This document shows positions 21,773-28,064 of a stretch of 64,000 nt of DNA, in pieces. The notes below the pieces were generated by a model, which ran no database searches, was not told the DNA's origin, and was given only the letters and a program-made list of their open reading frames with translations. The stretch is taken from assembly GCF_014192515.1 (NCBI RefSeq), contig NZ_JACHYB010000001.1, positions 1,054,001 to 1,118,000 on the forward strand, given 5' to 3'. The DNA is from Microbacter margulisiae (GTDB lineage Bacteria > Bacteroidota > Bacteroidia > Bacteroidales > Paludibacteraceae). Both the position numbers and the translations under genes were made by a program. Numbering within the stretch: position 1 is the first letter of the stretch; each line of letters starts with the position of its first letter.

Positions 21773-23020
21773 TTATCCAAGTTTCTTTTTTCTATCCGAT
21801 AAGCTTTTATTCTCAAATTTAGCTTTCAATATTTGCATGTCATTGCTGACTTTCAGATCCAAAATCTTGGCGTAATGCTGGGTTGTCTTGAGGTTTTTGT
21901 GCCCTAACATTTTAGAGACGCTTTCGATCGGAACGCCATTAGAGAGGGTAACTGTGGTGGCGAATGTGTGCCTGGCAATGTGAAATGTCAATTCTTTGTT
22001 GATACCGCACAAATCGGCTATTTCTTTGAGATAAGCATTCATTTTCTGATTACTCAATATGGGCAACAGTTTACCTTTGATGATTACTTGCGGATGTTCC
22101 CGGTATTTTTCCAGAATGGCTGAAGCTATGGGTAATATGGGTATATTAGACCGGGTGTCGGTTTTGGTACGGTTGATAAAGATCCAGCGTTCCCCATCGA
22201 TTCCTATCCCGATATTTTTGTAGGATAGCTTTTTAACATCGGCATATGCCAATCCGGTAAAGCAACTGAAGAGAAATATGTCTTTGACCTGATTTAACCG
22301 CTCCGTGGCGAATTCTTTATTCAACATGATGTCAATCTCATCCGGGGATAAAAATACCCGTTCTACTTCAACGATTTTGCTTTTGAAGTTGATAAAGGGA
22401 TTGCGTTGAATCCAACCATTGGATAAACAAATGCGTATGATTTTCCCAAAGTTCTTAATATACCTTGAAGTGGTATTTTGACAGCATTTGCATTCTGACT
22501 TGAGATAGAATTCATAGCCTGTAATAAACTCGTGATCTATCTTGCGAATATCTATATCGGATACTTTGTATTTCCACTGGAGATATTCAACGATATGTTT
22601 TAAGGCTGTTTCATATCGAACATGAGTAGCTGAAGCATAATTTTTTCCAATCAAGGCTTTAACTCCGTCGTTGTGTTGTTTGAAAATCGGCACCAGCATG
22701 TGTTTGCGCTTATCTATCCCTAATATCTTGTTACGCATGTTTTCTGCATTCACCTCCTCATCTTCTCGGATAAGTTGTTGCTGATAATCATATACTTTGG
22801 CCTTTAGGGTGTCAAGATAAGCATTAACGGCTTTGGCTTCTGCCGTAGTGCCTTTCATACGGTTGCCTTCGACAGACCATTTGTCGGGATGGGTGTAACG
22901 TTTGGTTGACAGTTCGATACGCTCGCCATCAACTGTAACTCTTAGATAAATGGGGATTAATCCTTCTGTTGTTGTTTTTGCTCTCTTTGCATAAAAGAGA
23001 ATGGAAAGCTTGGCATTCAT
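21773..23020 (-). CDS. Tyrosine recombinase / integrase (Bacteroides type)
   Basis: 415-residue site-specific recombinase. Residues 1-100 are the arm-binding domain (AKRAKTTTEGLIPIYLRVTV), 110-215 the SAM-like core-binding domain, and 220-400 the catalytic domain. Catalytic residues seen: H347 and R350 (HIARHTF), GH at 373-374, and the nucleophile Y383 (TTQHYAKI). The first catalytic Arg, expected in the TGL-R motif, is replaced by Ala (CFTGLAYADV), a change also known in IntDOT-like recombinases, so it is not proof of inactivity. Promoter and a dyad lie upstream, a terminator downstream. With rteC it is probably what is left of an integrative element; matching attachment sites were not found. 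Confidence 0.92.
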   Translation of the reverse strand: MNAKLSILFYAKRAKTTTEGLIPIYLRVTVDGERIELSTKRYTHPDKWSVEGNRMKGTTAEAKAVNAYLDTLKAKVYDYQQQLIREDEEVNAENMRNKILGIDKRKHMLVPIFKQHNDGVKALIGKNYASATHVRYETALKHIVEYLQWKYKVSDIDIRKIDHEFITGYEFYLKSECKCCQNTTSRYIKNFGKIIRICLSNGWIQRNPFINFKSKIVEVERVFLSPDEIDIMLNKEFATERLNQVKDIFLFSCFTGLAYADVKKLSYKNIGIGIDGERWIFINRTKTDTRSNIPILPIASAILEKYREHPQVIIKGKLLPILSNQKMNAYLKEIADLCGINKELTFHIARHTFATTVTLSNGVPIESVSKMLGHKNLKTTQHYAKILDLKVSNDMQILKAKFENKSLSDRKKKLG

Positions 23021-23043
23021 TAGTGGTAACCTTTTAGAATGTT

Positions 23044-23092
23044 CAAAAATAGTTGTTCTTTAACTCTTATACAAGATGTTCAATGATTGAAC
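23044..23092 (-). promoter_or_regulatory. Integrase promoter with upstream palindrome
   Basis: On the minus strand TTG (23074-23072), 20 bases, TATTTTTG (23051-23044). Directly upstream is a perfect 15-base dyad GTTCAAT-G-ATTGAAC (23078-23092), a likely operator or recombinase/excisionase site. Further out, GGTAACC (23025-23031) and GGTTACC (23124-23130) form a 7-bp inverted pair around the whole region. Confidence 0.5.
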
Positions 23093-23139
23093 TACTTGAT
23101 TATGAATAATTTTTGAATAAATCGGTTACCCGGAACTTG

Positions 23140-23147
23140 TAAATCTT
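23140..23147. repeat. Left copy of 8-bp target-site duplication
   Basis: TAAATCTT directly abuts the left end of the insertion sequence and is repeated exactly at the right end (24578-24585). Eight bases is the usual duplication size of ISL3-family elements. Confidence 0.9.
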
Positions 23148-23198
23148 GGATCAATCGGAAAAGTTGTGTTAGAGGATAAAAAATGATAATTTTGTTTC

Positions 23199-23588
23199 AT
23201 GGAAAAAGAGACAGAATTAAAGTCAGCGGAACATCAGTTGTTGGAGTTAATATTGCCAGAAGGGATTCTGGAGTATTTTGAAATAAAATCAGTTAGGAAC
23301 ATTGGGATAGGTTATGCGGTTTATCTTGAAGAAAAGCCTGATATTCCTTCAGAGTATGCAGGAGAACCTCTTCGTTGTCATGGCTTTCATCAGGAACAAA
23401 CCATACATGATTTTCCAATACGAGGAAAGGTATTTGATTTGAAGATTAAGTGTCGAAGGTGGTTGAATGCCAATACAAACCAAGTGGTTAGCCGAAATTG
23501 GGAACTTACGGCAAAAGGAACGCGATTTACACAGGAATTCGCGGCTTTTTTAAAAGAATTACCTGGATACTCATCCCATAAGTGCTAA
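23199..23588 (+). CDS. ISL3/ISAon1-type transposase, N-terminal part
   Basis: 129 residues in frame 1 of the transposase. ISL3 enzymes begin with a DNA-binding region; here HHLxxxILPEGILEYFE-like residues, then LRCHGFHQEQTIHDFPIRGKVFDLKIKCRRW, which looks like the region before the catalytic domain. It stops at TAA 23586-23588 after GYSSHKC. The catalytic part continues in the +1 frame, which is open from 23554, so a +1 shift within 23554-23588 is needed to make a full 430-440 residue protein. Whether the shift is programmed (two-frame annotation is common in this IS group) or a mutation is undecided. Confidence 0.8.
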   Translation: MEKETELKSAEHQLLELILPEGILEYFEIKSVRNIGIGYAVYLEEKPDIPSEYAGEPLRCHGFHQEQTIHDFPIRGKVFDLKIKCRRWLNANTNQVVSRNWELTAKGTRFTQEFAAFLKELPGYSSHKC

Positions 23589-23598
23589 ATCCCTTGCA

Positions 23599-24546
23599 GT
23601 GCATTATTATCTGGATGGCAAGCAGTTGCAAGAGCAATACAAGGACTATCTGAGTGATTATCATCAGTGGGATCAAAAATCTCATGCTCACCAATGGCTG
23701 CTTTATCCGGATAATGTAGGCCGCTTCTTAAGTATAGATGAAACCAGCTTGTCTAACGGAGAACTATATACTATTGTCACCAACAAAGCGGCAAAAGGAG
23801 GTAAAGGAACCATTGTGGCTATGGTTCGGGGAACTAAGGCAGAGGATATTGTCGCGGTTCTCAACAAGCTGCCAAAGCGTGTCAGGTGGAAAGTCCGGGA
23901 AGTTACCATGGATATGGCAGCCAATATGGAATACGTGATCAAAATTTGCTTTCCCCAAGCCAGTAGAGTGACCGACAGGTTTCATGTTCAACAGTTGGCT
24001 TATGATGCCGTTCAGGAGCTCAGAATTAAACATCGTTGGAATGCACTGGACAGGGAAACGATCGATATGGCATTAGCGAAAGCCTGCGGAAGGAAATACA
24101 ATCCACCGGTTCTGGCAAACGGAGACACTCTCAAGCAACTACTGGCGCGTAGCAGATATTTGTTGTTTAAGAAACCCACAGCATGGACATATTCTCAGAA
24201 AACAAGAGCTGAAATTCTTTTTGAACTGTATCCTGACCTAAAGAAAGCATATCATTTTTCCTTGCAATTGGGGGCTATTTACCATCAAACAAAAGACAAA
24301 GGAGTAGCTTTTGCTAAACTGGCACAGTGGTATGATAGGGTTGATAACTCAGGTATTTTGTCATTTGGAAGCATCACCAGAACCATTCAATCACATTATT
24401 TGACAATCCTGAATTATTTTAATCACAGAAGTACAAATGCTTCTGCAGAATCATTCAATGCCAAAATCAAAGCTTTTAGGGCATCTTTCAGAGGCGTGAG
24501 AGATGTGAATTTTTTCCTTTTCAGACTAACAAAAATTTATGCTTAA
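23599..24546 (+). CDS. ISL3/ISAon1-type transposase, catalytic part
   Basis: 315 residues from GTG 23599; the frame is open upstream to 23554 and reads HPISAKSLA before the GTG, a conserved-looking joint, so translation probably enters by frameshift. It contains the DDE catalytic residues: D47 (LSIDETSLSNGELY), D105 (VTMDMAANM) and E284 (NASAESFNAKIKAFR), together with the TDRFHV motif characteristic of ISL3. The C-terminus (RGVRDVNFFLFRLTKIYA) is complete, and the stop is 11 bases before the right inverted repeat. Confidence 0.88.
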   Translation: MHYYLDGKQLQEQYKDYLSDYHQWDQKSHAHQWLLYPDNVGRFLSIDETSLSNGELYTIVTNKAAKGGKGTIVAMVRGTKAEDIVAVLNKLPKRVRWKVREVTMDMAANMEYVIKICFPQASRVTDRFHVQQLAYDAVQELRIKHRWNALDRETIDMALAKACGRKYNPPVLANGDTLKQLLARSRYLLFKKPTAWTYSQKTRAEILFELYPDLKKAYHFSLQLGAIYHQTKDKGVAFAKLAQWYDRVDNSGILSFGSITRTIQSHYLTILNYFNHRSTNASAESFNAKIKAFRASFRGVRDVNFFLFRLTKIYA

Positions 24547-24577
24547 TCAACAAAAACACAACTTTCCCGATTGATCC

Positions 24578-24585
24578 TAAATCTT
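24578..24585. repeat. Right copy of 8-bp target-site duplication
   Basis: TAAATCTT, identical to 23140-23147. Next to it is GGGTACCC, which resembles GGTTACCC to the left of the insertion, so the original target lay between two similar motifs. Confidence 0.9.
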
Positions 24586-24642
24586 TGGGTACCCGAATGG
24601 ATCTCCTAAAGATTGATGAAAATTGAATATTTTGACTATTCC

Positions 24643-24683
24643 CGAAAAACAAAATAGCTCGTAAATCATTGATTTTACGAGCT
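24643..24683 (-). terminator. Terminator of tRNA-Ser
   Basis: AGCTCGTAAA (24656-24665) pairs with TTTACGAGCT (24674-24683); on the minus strand the hairpin is followed by ATTTTGTTTTT. It lies 26 bases after the tRNA 3' end. Confidence 0.85.
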
Positions 24684-24709
24684 TTTACTATATTTGTATA
24701 TTCAATTTG

Positions 24710-24794
24710 CGGAGAGAAAGGGATTCGAACCCCTGGTACCTTTCAGTACAACGGTTTTCAAGACCGCCGCAATCGACCACTCTGCCATCTCTCC
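24710..24794 (-). tRNA. tRNA-Ser (TGA)
   Basis: 85-nt type II tRNA on the minus strand: acceptor GGAGAGA with TCTCTCC plus G73, anticodon loop CTTGAAA giving TGA, a long variable arm (TACTGAAAGGTA), and T arm GGGGTTCGAATCCC. CCA is not encoded. Confidence 0.95.
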
Positions 24795-24804
24795 AAAAGC
24801 GATG

Positions 24805-24812
24805 CAAAGATA
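24805..24812 (-). promoter_or_regulatory. -7 box of tRNA-Ser
   Basis: TATCTTTG on the minus strand, 10 bases upstream of the tRNA 5' end; no good TTTG at the -33 distance. Confidence 0.5.
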
Positions 24813-24883
24813 ACGTTCTTTTTGGAATTTATTGTTAGTAGAGATTGACAATGAAACTCCGCTGCTTTGCAACTTTATATTCT

Positions 24884-24920
24884 AAAAATGAAGTCAAATG
24901 ACAAGATTATCATTTGACTT
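24884..24920 (-). terminator. Terminator of tRNA-Leu
   Basis: AAGTCAAATGA (24891-24901) pairs perfectly with TCATTTGACTT (24910-24920); the minus strand continues CATTTTTAG. It starts 3 bases after the tRNA. Confidence 0.8.
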
Positions 24921-24922
24921 TG

Positions 24923-25006
24923 TACCCAGAGCCGGGATCGAACCGGCATGGAAGTGAATCCACTGGTGTTTGAGACCAGCGCGTCTACCAATTCCGCCAT
25001 CTGGGC
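24923..25006 (-). tRNA. tRNA-Leu (CAA)
   Basis: 84-nt type II tRNA on the minus strand: acceptor GCCCAGA with TCTGGGT plus A73, D arm GGCGGAATTGGTAGACGC, anticodon stem CTGGT/ACCAG around loop CTCAAAC giving CAA, a variable arm, and T arm CCGGTTCGATCCCGG. CCA is not encoded. tRNA-Leu genes are known targets of Bacteroides integrases such as NBU1, but I see no duplicated 3' end here. Confidence 0.95.
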
Positions 25007-25018
25007 TTTTTGCGAATG

Positions 25019-25049
25019 CAAAGGTAGTTGATTTTTTGATATTGGCAAA
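25019..25049 (-). promoter_or_regulatory. Bacteroidetes-type promoter of tRNA-Leu
   Basis: On the minus strand TTTG (25049-25046), 19 bases, TACCTTTG (25026-25019), 12 bases upstream of the tRNA. Confidence 0.85.
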
Positions 25050-25115
25050 TAGAAAAACTAATTTTTTTAGCATTATCACTTTTATCCGCTTTGGAGAGGT
25101 GACAGCTAATCTTCA

Positions 25116-25156
25116 ATAAAAAATGCTGACTTCATTATTTTAGAAACCAGCATTTT
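25116..25156 (-). terminator. Terminator of the ser-ridA operon
   Basis: AAAATGCTG (25120-25128) pairs with CAGCATTTT (25148-25156); on the minus strand six T and ATTG follow. It lies 13 bases after the ridA stop. Confidence 0.85.
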
Positions 25157-25168
25157 ATCGAAAAAAAT

Positions 25169-25555
25169 TCATGCGGGTTCTTTTGCTGCGATGGTTTCTA
25201 TTTCCACCAGAGCTCCTAATGGAAGTCCTTTTACAGCAAAAGCTGAGCGTGCCGGGAAATCGGATGTATAAAACATCTTGTAAAGAGAATTCACTTCGGC
25301 AAAATATTGCATGTCGGCAAGATATACGGTTGATTTCACGACGTCATTTACTGTATAGCCTGCTGCATCAAGGATTGCTTTGATATTTTTGAATACTTGC
25401 TGGGTTTGTTCAATAATTCCACCTTCAACAATAGAGCCTGTGTTAGGGTCAACAGGTATCTGTCCTGATAAATAAAGAGTATTATTTATTTCGATGGCCT
25501 GACTGTAAGGCCCTATTGCCGCCGGGGCGTTTGGTGTTGATATAATACGTTTCAT
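25169..25555 (-). CDS. ridA: RidA-family enamine/imine deaminase
   Basis: 128-residue RidA (YjgF/YER057c/UK114) protein, a trimeric enzyme that hydrolyses reactive 2-aminoacrylate and similar enamines released by PLP enzymes. The family start is MKRIISTPNAPAAIGPYSQA, so ATG 25555 is chosen over the upstream in-frame ATG at 25579. Seen: YLSGQIPVDPNTG, and ARSAFAVKGLPLGALVEIE with the conserved active-site Arg and the closing VEIE motif. It lies 42 bases after serA, a sensible place because serine-derived aminoacrylate is its main target. Confidence 0.95.
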   Translation of the reverse strand: MKRIISTPNAPAAIGPYSQAIEINNTLYLSGQIPVDPNTGSIVEGGIIEQTQQVFKNIKAILDAAGYTVNDVVKSTVYLADMQYFAEVNSLYKMFYTSDFPARSAFAVKGLPLGALVEIETIAAKEPA

Positions 25556-25597
25556 AAATTCAGGTTTTACTTTTAGCAATAAAGAATGAATACTCCT

Positions 25598-26518
25598 TTA
25601 CTTATTAAGCTGGAATGTAGTGTCTTCTTTTGTAAAGAATGCCACGATTTGTCTTGCTGCAGCTAACCCGGCATTAATATTTGCTTCGGCTGTTTCAGCT
25701 CCCATTTTCTTTGCTGTCGAAAAATAGCGTGTCCCAAATTTTGCAGCTAACTCAGCGTGAGAACCGGGCATAATATCGGTTATGTATTTCAAATCAGGAC
25801 GTTCTTCAAGAGCTTTCATTAAATCGGCTTCATGAATTACTTCCTTGCGTGCAGTATTGACGAGACATCCTCCTTTAGGCATTTTTGTTAGTAGTTCAAA
25901 ATTAATTGATTCTTTGGTTTCAGGAGTTGCCGGAATATGCAATGAAATGTAATTGCAGGTGCTATATAATTCTTCGACGGAAGATGCCACATGCACTCCA
26001 TCTTTTTCCATAACAGAAGCAGGGACAAACGGATCAAAAGCATAAACTTCCATACCAAAACTTTTAGCCAATGGTGCCACTAATTTTCCGACATTACCAT
26101 ATGCCTGAATTCCCAATTTTTTTCCTTTCAATTCCGATCCGGTACCTGGTTGAAAATTATTTCTTGCCATGAAAATCATCATGCCAATGGCTAATTCTGC
26201 TACTGCATTGGAATTTTGCCCCGGAGTATTCATAGCCACAATATTTCGTCCAGAACAAGCTTTCAAATCCAAGTTATCATATCCGGCACCTGCACGAACT
26301 ACAATCTTCAGATTTTTAGCAGCATTAATCACTTCTTGTGTCACTTTATCGGAACGTACAATTAATGCATCTACATCAGTTACAGCTTTGTAAAGATCAT
26401 TCACATCAGTGTATTTTTCCAATAACACCAATTCATAACCAGCTTCATCAGCAATTTTTTTGATGCCATCCGTTGCTGCTTTGGCAAACGGCTTTTCAGT
26501 TGCTACAAGAATTTTCAT
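25598..26518 (-). CDS. serA: D-3-phosphoglycerate dehydrogenase (short form)
   Basis: 306-residue D-2-hydroxyacid dehydrogenase that oxidises 3-phosphoglycerate, the first step of serine synthesis. Seen: VRAGAGYDNLDL (substrate domain), a nucleotide-binding loop LGIQAYGNVGKLVAP, LHIPATPETKESIN, and LVNTARKEVIHEADL with the catalytic Arg region. The C-terminal ACT regulatory domain of the E. coli enzyme is missing, so serine feedback through that domain is not expected. The usual catalytic His near residue 280 is not obvious in a standard DLTPHxG block; the enzyme instead reads TDIMPGSHAEL. The neighbour serC supports the assignment. Confidence 0.88.
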   Translation of the reverse strand: MKILVATEKPFAKAATDGIKKIADEAGYELVLLEKYTDVNDLYKAVTDVDALIVRSDKVTQEVINAAKNLKIVVRAGAGYDNLDLKACSGRNIVAMNTPGQNSNAVAELAIGMMIFMARNNFQPGTGSELKGKKLGIQAYGNVGKLVAPLAKSFGMEVYAFDPFVPASVMEKDGVHVASSVEELYSTCNYISLHIPATPETKESINFELLTKMPKGGCLVNTARKEVIHEADLMKALEERPDLKYITDIMPGSHAELAAKFGTRYFSTAKKMGAETAEANINAGLAAARQIVAFFTKEDTTFQLNK

Positions 26519-26636
26519 TGCAGTATTATATTAATGTTTATATACGTCAAATACCGCAAATAACCTTGAATACAAGAATTTACGGCTAACGACCTATGAT
26601 GTTTATAAAATAAATTGAATGTGAAGAATGCAAAGA

Positions 26637-26711
26637 ATGCGTAAATTCATATAGTACGCATAGAAGATTTTGCCTTTTTATCATTGGTGAACAATGACAA
26701 AGAGGCAAAAT
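26637..26711 (-). promoter_or_regulatory. Two stem-loops in the serC-serA intercistronic region
   Basis: First, ATTTTGCC (26667-26674) with GGCAAAAT (26704-26711), extended inside by ATCATTG/CAATGA-type pairing. Second, ATGCGTA (26637-26643) with TACGCAT (26655-26661), perfect 7 bp. No T tract follows on the minus strand, so these are more likely processing, stability or attenuation elements within the 202-base gap than a plain terminator. Confidence 0.5.
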
Positions 26712-26720
26712 TTTGAACGA

Positions 26721-27788
26721 TCAGTGTGCTTTTTCAAATTCTTTCATAGCATCGATTAATGCTATGACGCTGGCTTTTGGTAAAGCATTATAGGTTGACG
26801 CACGGAAACCTCCGACGGACCGATGCCCTTTGATGCCTATCAAACCTTTTGCAGCGGCAAACTTCCCAAATTCTTCTTCTAAGGATTTGTATTCGTCGTT
26901 CATCACAAAGCAAATGTTCATCAATGATCGGTCTTCGATTGCGGCAGTGCCTTTGAAAAGCTTGTTACGATCAATCTCATCATATAATAATGCTGCTTTC
27001 TCCTTGTTTATTTTTTCCAAAACCGAAATACCTCCTAACTCTTTCATCCATTTCAAGGTTTGCAAAGCGGCATAAACAGGGACAACAGGTGGAGTGTTGA
27101 ACATAGAACCTTCTTTGATGTGTGTGCGATAGTCAAGCATGGTAGGAATTGCACGTGAAACCTTCCCCAATACAGAGTCTTTTACAATAACAAAAGCAAG
27201 ACCAGCAGGAGCAAGATTTTTTTGAGCTCCGCCATAAATTAATGCGTATTTAGAAACATCAATAGGACGAGAGAAAATGTCAGAAGACATGTCGGCAACC
27301 AAAGGTACCGGGGAGTCAATGTCCTCATGCAGTTCCGTACCGAAAATGGTGTTATTGGTGGTAATGTGAAAGTAATCTGCATCAGACGGAATAGTGTATT
27401 GTTTTGGAATGTAATTAAAATTGGCTTCTTTAGAAGAAGCAACTTCAATCACTTCGCCAAACAATTTTGCTTCTTTTAGGGCTTTGGATGCCCAGGTTCC
27501 GGTATTCAAATATGCAGCCTTTTTTTCAAATAAATTGAATGGTACCATGGCAAACTGCATACTGGCACCTCCTCCGAGAAAAAGAACAGAGTAACCTTCA
27601 GAAATAGCAAGCAATTCTTTGAACAAAGCAGTTGCTTCATCCATCACTGCTTGAAATTCTTTCGAACGATGGCTGATCTCCATAATTGATAGTCCTATAC
27701 CGTCAAAATCGAGAATAGCTTTAGCAGTATTTTCAATGGTGCTCTGAGGCAAAATTGATGGCCCTGCATTGAAATTGTGTTTCTTCAT
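26721..27788 (-). CDS. serC: Phosphoserine aminotransferase
   Basis: 355-residue PLP enzyme that converts 3-phosphohydroxypyruvate and glutamate to phosphoserine, the second step of serine synthesis; related enzymes also serve pyridoxal synthesis. Seen: [11 protein letters not shown] at the N-terminus, [51 protein letters not shown] with the PLP Lys, and [17 protein letters not shown] near the C-terminus. First gene of serC-serA-ridA; its likely promoter is about 135 bases upstream. The third enzyme of the pathway, SerB, is not in the window. Confidence 0.96.
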   Translation of the reverse strand: MKKHNFNAGPSILPQSTIENTAKAILDFDGIGLSIMEISHRSKEFQAVMDEATALFKELLAISEGYSVLFLGGGASMQFAMVPFNLFEKKAAYLNTGTWASKALKEAKLFGEVIEVASSKEANFNYIPKQYTIPSDADYFHITTNNTIFGTELHEDIDSPVPLVADMSSDIFSRPIDVSKYALIYGGAQKNLAPAGLAFVIVKDSVLGKVSRAIPTMLDYRTHIKEGSMFNTPPVVPVYAALQTLKWMKELGGISVLEKINKEKAALLYDEIDRNKLFKGTAAIEDRSLMNICFVMNDEYKSLEEEFGKFAAAKGLIGIKGHRSVGGFRASTYNALPKASVIALIDAMKEFEKAH

Positions 27789-27922
27789 AAAAATATCAAT
27801 TTGATTTAGTGAATAATTTCTCTTTTTCTCTTCCTTTTTTTGGAATATGGGTAAAGAAAGTTGCCTTATCGTATTGTTTAATAGTTGATTATAATGTACG
27901 GGATAAATTCTGTTTGTTTATT

Positions 27923-27930
27923 CAAAGGTA
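27923..27930 (-). promoter_or_regulatory. Probable -7 box of the serC operon
   Basis: TACCTTTG on the minus strand matches TAnnTTTG; no TTTG at the right -33 distance. It would give a leader of about 130 bases, T/A-rich, in which I recognise no riboswitch. Confidence 0.5.
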
Positions 27931-28024
27931 CATTTTTTATTTTGTACCCTGTGTGATATTTGTTATTTTTTTATGGGGTAGCAATAATTCTAAAAAAGAG
28001 ATTGTCAGCATCTTGGTTTTGTGC

Positions 28025-28058
28025 AAAAAACCCTTTCAACAGGAAGACTGAAAGGGTT
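28025..28058 (-). terminator. Terminator of the dipeptidyl peptidase gene
   Basis: AACCCTTTCA (28029-28038) pairs perfectly with TGAAAGGGTT (28049-28058); on the minus strand TTTTTTG follows. It begins 6 bases after the stop. Confidence 0.9.
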
Positions 28059-28064
28059 GTATTG

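Larger units (their letters stand above)
23148..24577 (+). mobile_element. ISL3-family insertion sequence (ISAon1-like), 1430 bp
   Basis: Complete element. The terminal inverted repeats are 21 bp with one mismatch (left 23148-23168, right 24557-24577; both start GGATCAATCGG when read inward). It is flanked by the identical 8-bp duplication TAAATCTT. It encodes one transposase interrupted by a frame change (23199-24546). The intact ends and duplication imply a recent insertion. It landed just upstream of the integrase regulatory region, between that and tRNA-Ser. Confidence 0.92.

Noticed and set aside
23546..23556. TTTTTTAAAAG as a -1 programmed frameshift site in the transposase
   Set aside because: It is in phase as a -1 heptamer, but the catalytic part lies in the +1 frame and the -1 frame stops at 23581.
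24710..25006. tRNA-Ser or tRNA-Leu as attachment site of the integrase
   Set aside because: No second copy of either tRNA 3' end was found near the rteC-integrase pair.
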